From NCBI GenBank assembly GCA_046483075.1, contig JAWODV010000057.1, positions 1 to 20,321 of the forward strand: 20,321 nucleotides of DNA. The letters run 5' to 3'. Below, in pieces: positions 1 through 7,150 of this stretch. The notes under the pieces are model-generated. The model saw nothing but the letters and a program-made list of their open reading frames with translations, made no database searches and was not told where the DNA came from. How positions within the stretch are numbered: the first letter of the stretch is position 1; every line of letters starts with the position of its first letter. The position numbers and the translations under genes were made by a program. The DNA comes from JASMTM01 sp046483075 (lineage in GTDB: Bacteria; Thermotogota; Thermotogae; Petrotogales; Kosmotogaceae).

Positions 1-249
1 TGGATTATTTTCGCTGTATATTTCGTGGAGTTTGTTCCTTATCCATTCGTCTTCTACTATTCCACCATTTGTCAGTTTGCAATGACCAATATATTTTCGT
101 TTTTTCCGCTTTTTCTTTTTGGTGTTCTTTTCTTCGTTTTTGTAGTAATATGTACTCTTTGACTTTCCCATTATTCTCAGTAAAAAGCTTATTGCTATCC
201 CAAAATTTGAATAATAATCGATCCAGTAATCGTAATCTACCTCATCTTC
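1..249 (-). CDS. IS3-type transposase OrfB, N-terminal part (runs off the left edge)
   Basis: An open frame of 83 codons reads leftward from the A9G slippery run at 249-258 to the edge of the window. It has no start codon of its own at its beginning. It sits in the -1 frame relative to orfA, so it is expected to be made as an OrfAB fusion by ribosomal slippage. Visible features are WIDYYSNFGIAISFLLRI followed by SKSTYYY, like the start of IS3-type OrfB proteins (a 'S-x-S-x-YY' helix region), then a Lys/Arg-rich linker and the segment DEWIRNKLHEIYSENNP, which normally precedes the rve catalytic (DDE) domain. The DDE residues lie outside the window, so activity cannot be judged. Family assignment is by pattern recognition. 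No frame damage is seen in the visible part. Confidence 0.75.
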
Positions 250-614
250 TTTTTTTTTAACGCATCTCTTAGTATCATGTTTTCAAGCTCTTTTTCTGCC
301 ACAATTAATTTGTACTTTTCTATCTCTGTTAGTGCTTTCTTTAGTTCTTTTGGATCTTCTCTTATTTTGTCCAATCCAAGTTGTTTGTATAATGTCGGTG
401 GCATCTTTGTCGCATCTCTAATAAAACTTCCAACTTTTACTTTTTCTTTAAAACAATCTTCTCCTTCTTCTCTGTATTTCTTTACCCACTGCCTTATTGT
501 TGAATCATTTATCCCGTATTCATTCCCTACTTCCACCGAACTCTTTTCTTCTTCAATACACTTTTTCACTACTTCTAACTTCAATTCTTCTGGATACTTT
601 TTTCTTGTTATCAT
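237..614 (-). CDS. IS3-type transposase OrfA (helix-turn-helix protein)
   Basis: This is a small DNA-binding subunit of an IS3-type transposase. It carries an N-terminal helix-turn-helix (about residues 5-45 from ATG 614, with SSVEVGNEYGINDSTIRQWVKKY) and ends in a Leu/Glu/Lys-rich coiled coil (about 85-125) suited to multimerisation. The frame is open from GTG 623. ATG 614 is preferred because AGGGG lies 8 nt upstream of it, whereas the GTG overlaps that ribosome site. The gene ends in TAG at 237-239, just past an A9G run in which A AAA AAG is in phase with the codons (see the slippage site). OrfB follows in the -1 frame. The protein has the usual OrfA length and appears intact. Confidence 0.82.
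   Translation of the reverse strand: MITRKKYPEELKLEVVKKCIEEEKSSVEVGNEYGINDSTIRQWVKKYREEGEDCFKEKVKVGSFIRDATKMPPTLYKQLGLDKIREDPKELKKALTEIEKYKLIVAEKELENMILRDALKKKKMR
249..258 (-). other. Probable -1 programmed frameshift site (A9G)
   Basis: On the minus strand nine A residues are followed by G, with codons TTA AAA AAA AAG near the end of orfA. The heptamer A AAA AAG is the classical slippery sequence of IS3-family elements. Slipping back one base continues as GAA GAT GAG GTA GAT, which is exactly the frame of orfB. No stimulatory hairpin was worked out. Confidence 0.7.
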
Positions 615-659
615 CTCTCTCACCCCTTTCTTTTTTCCTGTTTGTTTTATATTACTCCG

Positions 660-685
660 TTTTTATTCCTAGTCCTAATACTTCA
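660..685 (-). repeat. Possible left terminal end of the IS3-type element
   Basis: Reading leftward, the segment beginning TGAAGTATTAGGACTAGG (from 685) lies about 70 bp upstream of the orfA start. It begins with TG, as IS3-family ends do. The other terminus is outside the window and no target duplication can be checked, so this boundary is a guess from position and the TG start only. Confidence 0.3.
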
Positions 686-686
686 A

Positions 687-760
687 GGGGCGTTTACGCG
701 GTTTATTCGATGGACGGTAAACGAAGCGTAAGCGTTGGACGAAATGAAATGTTGGACGTT
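687..760. repeat. Short repeat-rich spacer with TGGACG motifs and an inverted repeat
   Basis: The spacer between the IS and the first metabolic gene holds TGGACG three times (711-716, 736-741, 753-758). It also holds an inverted pair, CGTTTAC (691-697) and GTAAACG (717-723), and a nearby GCGTAAGCG (726-734). The base composition is richer in GC than the surrounding spacers. It may be part of a dispersed intergenic repeat or the scar of another element. Nothing in the window proves this. Confidence 0.35.
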
Positions 761-856
761 ACTTGCTATCTTAGAGCACCTTGATCCACCAGTTCAAGCC
801 TCTCTCTCCGATCGACTATTATTTTTCAATTGTTCCCAAATCGCATATCTGTGGTT

Positions 857-1870
857 TTACAACCCCTCCAAAAACACAATCCGATTCTCTTTCTTTGATT
901 TATTAATTGCATTGATTATCTTAATCGTTTCCAGATATCTTCTACCGGAATTTATGTTTTCTTTTCCGCGTAAAATACTACTTATAAAACTTCTTGCCTG
1001 CCTTTTATATAATTCCTTATTAAAATACCAGTCACAAAGTTCAGGGAAGAATTCTCCCTTTTCGTCCTGAATATATAGCTTAATCAAAGTTGGAAAAACC
1101 TTTAAGTACCCATTAGTGCCAAAAAACTGAATGATCGATTCACCATCATCTTTGTCTGGATTCGGTCCACCAAATTCAAAAATTCCCGAAGCTCCACTAT
1201 CAAAGCCCATTAACACAACACCAATATCTTCATCAATATTTGAATTAAGGCCACTCATGAAATTGCCAAAAACGTACTTTATACCCATTTCTTCAAGTAA
1301 ATAAGAAATAGTATCTATAAGATCAATATCCTTAATTTTTGGGGTTTTATCATTTAAGTCATTTATACTGTACCCTTTCACCTTCATTAGTTCACCCAGT
1401 ATTCCAGATTTAATGATATTCTTGGCATATTGAATGTGCGGGTGAAAGCGCCAGCATTCGCTAACAGAAAGAATCAGACCTTTTTCATTAGCCAGTTCTA
1501 CTAACTTCTGAGCTTGTTTATACCCACCAGTAAATGGCTTCTCTAAAAGTACGTGTTTATTGTTATCCAGTGCTTCTTTTGCAATACTATAGTGGGAATC
1601 TTCAGGAGTAGTTACAACTACAGCATCAACATCTGAGTTGCTTAATAGTTCTTTATAATCTTTATATCTCTCTTTGATCAAATATTTCGAAGTAAAACGC
1701 CCTTCATAATTGTCAATTTTTGGCCAGTTTCCATCGGCAAGATCTATAGCTTTATCTTCATCTATGTCGCAAACCGATACAACCTTTGCTTTCTTATGAT
1801 TCATAAAGGCTCCACAATGAGTAACACCCATTTTTCCTGCCCCTATGATTCCAATTTTCATCTTATCCAT
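857..1870 (-). CDS. Gfo/Idh/MocA-type oxidoreductase paralogue lacking the catalytic Asp/His block
   Basis: This 337-residue protein has an N-terminal Rossmann fold with the dinucleotide motif GIIGAGKMG (residues 7-15) and the EKPF motif with its conserved Lys111. It is closely similar along its length to the protein encoded at 9681-10736; by eye more than half of the residues match. That paralogue carries GGGALIDMGIHPID at residues 187-200. Here there is a net loss of 14 residues at that place, and the remaining KDIDLIDT puts Asp183 where the catalytic His should be. The glycine run and the conserved Asp are gone. The reading frame is otherwise clean. It may bind NAD(P) without catalysis, or be a decaying duplicate. 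ATG 1870 is chosen because AATGAGGTG precedes it, as in the paralogue. It stands alone between the IS element and a long spacer. Confidence 0.85.
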   Translation of the reverse strand: MDKMKIGIIGAGKMGVTHCGAFMNHKKAKVVSVCDIDEDKAIDLADGNWPKIDNYEGRFTSKYLIKERYKDYKELLSNSDVDAVVVTTPEDSHYSIAKEALDNNKHVLLEKPFTGGYKQAQKLVELANEKGLILSVSECWRFHPHIQYAKNIIKSGILGELMKVKGYSINDLNDKTPKIKDIDLIDTISYLLEEMGIKYVFGNFMSGLNSNIDEDIGVVLMGFDSGASGIFEFGGPNPDKDDGESIIQFFGTNGYLKVFPTLIKLYIQDEKGEFFPELCDWYFNKELYKRQARSFISSILRGKENINSGRRYLETIKIINAINKSKKENRIVFLEGL

Positions 1871-2262
1871 TCGTACACCTCATTAAGAAAACATTAGAAT
1901 GGGAAATAATGATTATATAGTAATACGAAACGATTATAACCCAATATATAACAAACTTAAAGATAGCTAATAATCAATAAAACAGCCATGTTTATGAAAA
2001 TAGCTCTTATTTACCATATTAATGAAGCATCATAAAGAAAATGTCTCCCAAACTACCCCTTCGAATTTCAAGATTTAGCATAAATCCTAGTACTACTTAT
2101 GAAAGGTTTCTTAGAAACAAACAAAAAAGATACAATTTACTAAAATATTTCTGATCCTAGTTATCCAGAATATATTTGACTGTACCAAAGAAAGATTTCT
2201 TAAATCGCTAACGATTATTTAAGGCTATAAGGAAACATTGGAAAGAAAGAAAAAAGGAGAAA

Positions 2263-2345
2263 ATGCTGGAAAAATCTGTTTACAATGTTAGTTATAGGTA
2301 CTGCTTGTAGGAGTAGTAACGGTTCTTGCTTTGGTAGTTACATAG
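2263..2345 (+). pseudogene. Possible remnant of a signal-peptide-bearing gene
   Basis: A good ribosome site (AAGGAG, 2254-2259) sits 3 nt before ATG 2263. The ATG frame ends at TAG 2308-2310. A hydrophobic run in a second frame begins at 2298 and ends in a stop near 2343. One or two indels would join Lys-containing start codons to a hydrophobic core, as in a lipoprotein or ABC binding-protein signal peptide. No downstream domain can be recognised, so this may be chance. Confidence 0.2.
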
Positions 2346-2422
2346 CTTTAGAAATTACAGAGGATTTCAATTTTATTGTGGTACTGCTCCTTTAGTGTTC
2401 AAGAGTTGAAATTACAAAACTC

Positions 2423-2464
2423 CTGATTACTGATACCCGTCTTAGTAGCAAATCAGTAATTCAG
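2423..2464 (-). terminator. Hairpin downstream of the RbsC-like permease gene
   Basis: CTGATTACTGAT (2423-2434) pairs with ATCAGTAAT-T-CAG (2452-2464): a 12-bp stem with one bulged base and a 17-nt loop. It lies 27 bp past the stop codon of the leftward permease gene, at the end of the operon. The stem is AT-rich and only a short broken T run (GAGTTTTG) follows on the minus strand. It is therefore at best a weak terminator or an mRNA 3' stabiliser. Confidence 0.35.
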
Positions 2465-2490
2465 AGTAGTCGCTTTTATAGTTTTCATAT

Positions 2491-3459
2491 TTAATCCAGT
2501 TTCGCTTTTGAATATGAGTCAAAACCCACTGCTGCTAAAATTACTATGCCTTTAAAGACATACTGTACATAAAGATTTATTCCCATCAAGTTAAAAGCAT
2601 TAGTTATCATTGTTAGAAGAAGCGCACCAATCAAGGTCCTAAAAACAGAACCCTCTCCACCTGAAACACTTGTGCCACCAATAACTGCTGAAGCTATAGC
2701 ATCAAGTTCGTAACCTTGTCCAGCAAGAGGAGTTACTGAAAGTAACCTTGAAGCATATACTATACCAGAAATTGAAGCAGCCATTCCACCAACCACAAAA
2801 GTCATTATCAGGTAATAATCTACTTTAACACCCGATAACCTTGCAGCTTCTTTGTTACCACCTATAGCACAAGCGTATCTACCGAATTTAGTTTTTGTAA
2901 GAACAAATTGACCAAGTATCACCAATCCAATAAAAAGTATTATAGGAAAAGGAATGGGTCCAATATAACCATTACCAATAAACGAAAATCCCTGTGAATC
3001 TACATATAAAGGATAACCACCTGTATACATATATACAAAACCTCTTATGATTGTCATAGTACCAAGTGTTGCAATTATTGCTGGAATATGGATTTTGGCA
3101 CTCAATATTCCATTTAAAATACCAAAAACAACACCTACACCTATTACAACAATAATGGAGAGAGACCAGTGCATAGAAGATTGCAATCCAACTGCCATAG
3201 CAGCAGTTAAAGCCATTAATGAACCAACAGAAATATCAAATCCTCCACCGATTATTACAAAAGTAGATCCAATTGCCATAATTCCAACAATGGAACTCTG
3301 TCTAAAAACATTAATGATATTTCTCCAGGACATGAAGTTAGGAGTAAGAAATGATATTATAATAATCAATACCAAAAAAGCGAAGAGTAATTTGTATTTT
3401 CCGCCGATATTTATTCCTTTCAATTTGAAACCTGAGTTAGACATCTTCTCTTTCACCAC
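2491..3459 (-). CDS. Sugar ABC transporter permease, RbsC-like (BPD_transp_2 family)
   Basis: This is the membrane subunit of a CUT2-type (ribose/galactose/inositol class) sugar importer. The 322 residues match the usual RbsC length and consist of about 8-10 hydrophobic segments. Family marks are the cytoplasmic/TM3 motif GGGFDISVGSLMALTAA and the coupling region GYELDAIASAVIGGTSVSGGEG, which is strongly conserved in RbsC-type permeases. It is the last gene of the leftward operon and starts 3 nt after the ATPase stop codon. The frame opens at GTG 3459. A second GTG (3456) and ATG 3444 are also possible starts, and no strong ribosome site decides among them, so translation is probably coupled to the ATPase gene. 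Substrate cannot be read from the permease. Confidence 0.93.
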   Translation of the reverse strand: MVKEKMSNSGFKLKGINIGGKYKLLFAFLVLIIIISFLTPNFMSWRNIINVFRQSSIVGIMAIGSTFVIIGGGFDISVGSLMALTAAMAVGLQSSMHWSLSIIVVIGVGVVFGILNGILSAKIHIPAIIATLGTMTIIRGFVYMYTGGYPLYVDSQGFSFIGNGYIGPIPFPIILFIGLVILGQFVLTKTKFGRYACAIGGNKEAARLSGVKVDYYLIMTFVVGGMAASISGIVYASRLLSVTPLAGQGYELDAIASAVIGGTSVSGGEGSVFRTLIGALLLTMITNAFNLMGINLYVQYVFKGIVILAAVGFDSYSKAKLD

Positions 3460-3462
3460 CCA

Positions 3463-4974
3463 TTAATCATCAAGTGTAGGTTTTCCGCCAACTACATTTT
3501 TGAGAATTTCTTCCTGTGGTGCTCCTCGTTTAAATTCACCAGTGATTTGTCCATTTCTTAAAACAATAATTCTATCCGAAACTCTGTATATATCCTGAAC
3601 TTCGGAGGAAATAAAAATGATAGCAACACCAGTTTTTGCAAGCTCCCTTACAATCAGGTAGATTTCCCTTTTTGCTTTTACATCAATACCTTGAGTAGCT
3701 TCATCTAAAATCAAAAGCCGAGGATTTGTTAAAAGCCACTTTGCTATTACCACTTTTTGCTGATTTCCGCCACTAAGAAATTTTGTTTGCTGGTATTCCG
3801 ATGAAAGTCTGATATTTAGTCTGTTTTTGAATTGATTGGTTTTTTCTAATTCTTTTTTCTTATTCAATACACTAAGCTCATTAGAGAATTCTTCTATAGC
3901 AGGCAAGGTAATATTTTTAAAAACTTCAAAAAGAAGTACAAGACCATCTGTTTTCCTATCTTCAGGAACCAGTGCTATTCCTGATCTAATAGCATCAGTA
4001 GGAGATTTGAGTTTTGCTTTATCTCCATTAATCGTCAAAGTACCATTTTCAACTGTATCAGCACCGAACATTGCTCTTGCAAGTTCTGTTTTCCCTGCGC
4101 CGGTAAGTCCTGTTATTCCCAATACTTCACCTTCATATACATCAAAGGAAATATTATTCACCCGAGGTTTATTAACAAAGTTCTTCACAGAGATAATTGG
4201 TTCTGCTTCATATTTTGCATGACTTGTTAAAAATACTTTTTCATCTAATACTTCTCCAACCATTAAATCAACGATTTCATCCTGGTTCGTTTCATCTGTT
4301 TTCAATGTAGAAATCTTCTTTCCATCACGCAAAACAGTTATCCTGTCAGTAATCTGAAATACTTCTTCCAAAATATGAGTGATATATAGAATTGATATGT
4401 TCTTCTTCTTAAGTCTTTGAATTATTTCAAACAAGTGCTCAGCTTCCTGTTTAGAAAGGGAAGCTGTGGGTTCATCCATTATTACCAATTTTGACTTTCT
4501 TGCCAAGGCTTTCATAATCTCAACAACTTTTTGTTGAGCTACTCCAAGACGATTTATTTTCAAATTAGGAAGAAGATCAAAACCAAAAGTTTCACATAAT
4601 GAATTGTATTTTTTTCTCATTTCTTTTTTATCTAAAACTCCATTATTAACCACTTCACCACCAAGGAACACATTTTGTTCAACTGTTAGTTTTGGTATTA
4701 GACTACGTTCCTGATAAATTACCGTTATTCCACTTTTGAAAGACTCAGCTGGAGAAGAAAAATTAACTTGCTTCCCATCAAAATGGATATCGCCGCTATC
4801 CTTATGATAAGCCCCTACAATACATTTGGTAAGTGTCGATTTTCCTGATCCATTTTCACCGAGTAAAGCATGTACTTCTCCTTCTTTTACATCCATATCA
4901 ACTTCCTCAAGTGCCTTAACCCCTGGAAAGCTTTTAGATAATCTGGAGATTTCAAGAATATTGTTATCTTGCAT
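3463..4974 (-). CDS. Sugar ABC transporter ATP-binding protein, RbsA/MglA-like (two NBDs)
   Basis: This protein energises the CUT2 sugar importer and consists of two fused nucleotide-binding domains. From ATG 4974 it has 503 residues. NBD1 has Walker A GENGSGKST (39-47), the degenerate signature LGVAQQKVVEI (143-153) and Walker B LVIMDEPT (163-170). NBD2 has the altered Walker A GLTGAGKTE (289-297), a full signature LSGGNQQK (400-407) and Walker B LLILDEATQGID (420-431). This unequal pair is typical of RbsA/MglA/XylG. The frame is open to GTG 4992. I prefer ATG 4974, because its MQDNNILEIS start fits the family and it overlaps the TAA of the upstream gene by 11 nt, suggesting translational coupling. 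The permease gene follows after 3 nt. Confidence 0.94.
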   Translation of the reverse strand: MQDNNILEISRLSKSFPGVKALEEVDMDVKEGEVHALLGENGSGKSTLTKCIVGAYHKDSGDIHFDGKQVNFSSPAESFKSGITVIYQERSLIPKLTVEQNVFLGGEVVNNGVLDKKEMRKKYNSLCETFGFDLLPNLKINRLGVAQQKVVEIMKALARKSKLVIMDEPTASLSKQEAEHLFEIIQRLKKKNISILYITHILEEVFQITDRITVLRDGKKISTLKTDETNQDEIVDLMVGEVLDEKVFLTSHAKYEAEPIISVKNFVNKPRVNNISFDVYEGEVLGITGLTGAGKTELARAMFGADTVENGTLTINGDKAKLKSPTDAIRSGIALVPEDRKTDGLVLLFEVFKNITLPAIEEFSNELSVLNKKKELEKTNQFKNRLNIRLSSEYQQTKFLSGGNQQKVVIAKWLLTNPRLLILDEATQGIDVKAKREIYLIVRELAKTGVAIIFISSEVQDIYRVSDRIIVLRNGQITGEFKRGAPQEEILKNVVGGKPTLDD

Positions 4975-6187
4975 AGCGTTCAAGAGCATCACCTACAAAG
5001 TTTATATTTTTTTCTGTGATACTTTTAATATCCCAGGACAGTACAAATCCTCTAAAATTATTTTCAAAAGTAATTTTTATATAACTTCTCAGTGTTTCAA
5101 GATTAACTGAACTTATTGGTGGTAAATGTACTCCTTCAAATCCCGGATATACATTCACATCATCAGGAATATTCATACTATTTATTTTCTTCAATTCAGT
5201 TTCATAATTATCAAGTGAGATGCCACTTTCAACAAAATCTATAGTTTTTTGAGGTAACTTTATATCTTTAAGCTCTTCAATCACTTCAATACTCATTTTT
5301 TCAGTTATGTTCTTGTTAAAACTCTTTAGCATCCTGATCAATGAAAGAAATTCCATTGGAAGACCCGCTGGTCCCATGGTTTTACAATAAATCATAGGTT
5401 TTATCCAATTTGTCACATTACTTAACACTTCAAAATTTTGTGATACTAACCTGGATAAAGAAGGAGAAAAAAGATCAATTCCAACATCTAATCCCCTATC
5501 ATGAGCAAACTTAGTGTAATCAGAAACAAGAGCAAGGACAGATTGCTCTCTAAATGAGAGAAATTTTTCAATAGATATCCAAAAATTCTTTATAAGTTCC
5601 TTTATTTCATCCTTTTCTTTAGCTTCAACCATTTTGTTTCTAAATTGAGAAAATTCTTCCTTAAATAATGATATTGAATCTGGTGACTTCTTCCTACATG
5701 TATCACATAAACAAGAAGCAAAATCATTTAAACCATTTGCAGGAGAGGGGAATCTTATACGATCAAGAAACACTCCGTCTAAATCTGCTGATTCTAAAAT
5801 TCTCTTGTAACTATTAAAAAAGGCAGGCTCTTCTCTTACTTTATTTGGGCACAAGAAAGCAAATTCTTCTCCTCCATCTTTTTGAGCTTCAAGGATTTGA
5901 GATTTATTATCTCCAGCTACACCTACTACTTTGTATGGATCTATAACAAAATCCACAGGAGTATCTGCAAGTAAGGGATACCAAAGATAACTGGAAATAC
6001 CGGTTTCTTTACATATGTTTACAAGAGGATCAAGATACTTTATATTCGTTGACCAAATCATCAAAGAATTTAGTCCAATTTTTTTAAAAAGGTTGAGTTT
6101 ATCTCGAATTTTCAATTCAAGTTCTTTAGTTAATTCTTCATTTAGAAAAATTTGTGATGAAATCCAAAGCCTGCCTTTATTTAACAT
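4964..6187 (-). CDS. Putative TIM-barrel glycoside hydrolase-like protein with a CxCxxC motif
   Basis: This 407-residue protein has no signal peptide, so it probably acts in the cytoplasm on an imported glycoside. It shows features of hypothetical glycoside-hydrolase (beta/alpha)8 proteins: LKIRDKLNLFKKIGLNSLMIW near the start, DLDGVFLDRIRFPSP (135-149) like the 'DG-x-x-LD-x-IRFP' strand end of the GHL/DUF4015-type families, and GLDVGIDLFSPSL (231-243). A strand-like YPGFEGVHL lies near 346 and GFVLSWDI near the C-terminus. Asp142 is a candidate catalytic acid. C159-L-C161-D-T-C164 resembles the CxCxxC cluster found in related barrels. The gene lies between the binding-protein and ATPase genes, so it is part of the uptake operon. 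AAAGGAG precedes ATG 6187 at a long spacing of 12 nt. Exact family and substrate are unknown. Confidence 0.62.
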   Translation of the reverse strand: MLNKGRLWISSQIFLNEELTKELELKIRDKLNLFKKIGLNSLMIWSTNIKYLDPLVNICKETGISSYLWYPLLADTPVDFVIDPYKVVGVAGDNKSQILEAQKDGGEEFAFLCPNKVREEPAFFNSYKRILESADLDGVFLDRIRFPSPANGLNDFASCLCDTCRKKSPDSISLFKEEFSQFRNKMVEAKEKDEIKELIKNFWISIEKFLSFREQSVLALVSDYTKFAHDRGLDVGIDLFSPSLSRLVSQNFEVLSNVTNWIKPMIYCKTMGPAGLPMEFLSLIRMLKSFNKNITEKMSIEVIEELKDIKLPQKTIDFVESGISLDNYETELKKINSMNIPDDVNVYPGFEGVHLPPISSVNLETLRSYIKITFENNFRGFVLSWDIKSITEKNINFVGDALERYAR

Positions 6188-6217
6188 ATATTACTTATAC
6201 TCCTTTTCAGCTAAGCA

Positions 6218-7150
6218 TTACATTTCAGGTTCAAATTCATGTACATTTTCTTTTGTTACCACAACTTGCTCATTTTCTACAAATTTTGGAACATCTTTTC
6301 CGGTTAAATATTCATATGCAGTCTTAACACTCATGTATCCTTCATCTACCACCGAATAATAAGTTGTTGCGTACACATCTCCTGATTCAATATAAGGAAC
6401 AAGCTCTGCAGCATATTCAAGCCCAAGAACATAGACATCATCAATGCCTCTTTCTTTTAATGCCATCGATGCTGCAATAGCACCTGACCACCACTGACAC
6501 GCTATTAAATCAACATTTCTTTCACTTTGCAAGAATGCTTCCATAAAAGCTAACGTGCCTTCCTTTGTCCAACCATTAATTGGTCTCTTTTCTACAATAT
6601 TCCATTGTGGATGTTTATTGGCTATAGATAAAAAACCTTCTTCTCTCATTCTCTGAGGTGCTGTTCCAGGGTTACCTTCTATTAAAACTATATCTGCTGG
6701 ACCTTCTCCCAGAAGTTCTTCTGCTATTTCACCTTGAATTACCCCAGCTTCAATATCTGATCTACCAATATGGCTGATTACTCCAGGATAAATTCCCTTT
6801 GGATCTGTTCCTACAGTATTTGTGAAAGTTATCAAAGGAACATTTGCTTCATTACAGCGTGTAACGGCAGTTCTCAAAGCCATGTTATCAGCAGCACACA
6901 ATAGAATAAGGTCTACACCTCTTGCAATAAAATTCTCAACCTGTGACAACTGCTTCCCGGCATCCCATTCAGCATCTGAGTAAATCAAGTTGACACCAAA
7001 TTCTTCTGCTGCAGCATCCATACCTCTTCGCTCAACACTAAAGAATTCAACTGAACCAGGCAACAATACTGCAATATCAAATGTTTCAGCGAAAGAAAGT
7101 CCAGAAAACACCATAATAAATACTGCCAGCAGTACCAATAATCTTTTCAT
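6218..7150 (-). CDS. Sugar ABC transporter substrate-binding protein, RbsB-like (Peripla_BP_4)
   Basis: This is the periplasmic receptor of the CUT2 importer. It has a clear signal peptide: MKR, a hydrophobic core, and GLSFA before the mature start ETFDIAVLLPG. There is no lipobox Cys, so it is a soluble protein. The fold follows ribose-binding-type receptors: VEFFSVERRGMDAAAEEFGV (strand-helix 1), SQVENFIARGVDLILLCAADNMALRTAV (the 'D-x-ill-p-x-d' region), NVPLITFTNTV, and VYVLGLEYAAELVPYIESGDVYAT near the second lobe. At 310 residues it is of normal length. Its ATG overlaps the TGA of the ROK gene by 4 nt, and GGAGGTG precedes it. The ligand is not predictable by eye; the operon suggests a glycoside, amino sugar or cyclitol. 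Confidence 0.92.
   Translation of the reverse strand: MKRLLVLLAVFIMVFSGLSFAETFDIAVLLPGSVEFFSVERRGMDAAAEEFGVNLIYSDAEWDAGKQLSQVENFIARGVDLILLCAADNMALRTAVTRCNEANVPLITFTNTVGTDPKGIYPGVISHIGRSDIEAGVIQGEIAEELLGEGPADIVLIEGNPGTAPQRMREEGFLSIANKHPQWNIVEKRPINGWTKEGTLAFMEAFLQSERNVDLIACQWWSGAIAASMALKERGIDDVYVLGLEYAAELVPYIESGDVYATTYYSVVDEGYMSVKTAYEYLTGKDVPKFVENEQVVVTKENVHEFEPEM

Larger units (their letters stand above)
1871..2490. other. 620-bp AT-rich spacer; possible relic of a secreted-protein gene
   Basis: No intact gene is seen here. The left end holds the ribosome site of the leftward oxidoreductase and possible -10 boxes for it (TATAAT on the minus strand at 1933-1938, with TTAAGT 16 bp upstream). 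In the middle, on the plus strand, AAGGAG (2254-2259) precedes ATG 2263, which opens a frame that stops after 15 codons. From about 2298 another frame reads VLLVGVVTVLALVVT and then stops. Together these look like a broken signal peptide, which would fit a decayed binding-protein gene, but this is weak. The right end holds a hairpin downstream of the permease. Confidence 0.4.

Noticed and set aside
277..672. Plus-strand open frame opposite orfA
   Set aside because: It mirrors the transposase coding region on the other strand, is Phe/Ser-rich as antisense frames are, and has no ribosome site.
711..760. TGGACG motifs as terminal repeats of a second IS150-like element
   Set aside because: Some IS3-group ends contain TTGGACG, but the orientation is opposite to that expected for the orfA present, and there is no second transposase gene.
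3047..3466. Plus-strand frame opposite the permease gene
   Set aside because: It is the antisense shadow of a well-supported membrane protein gene, Ile/Pro/Thr-rich, with no ribosome site.
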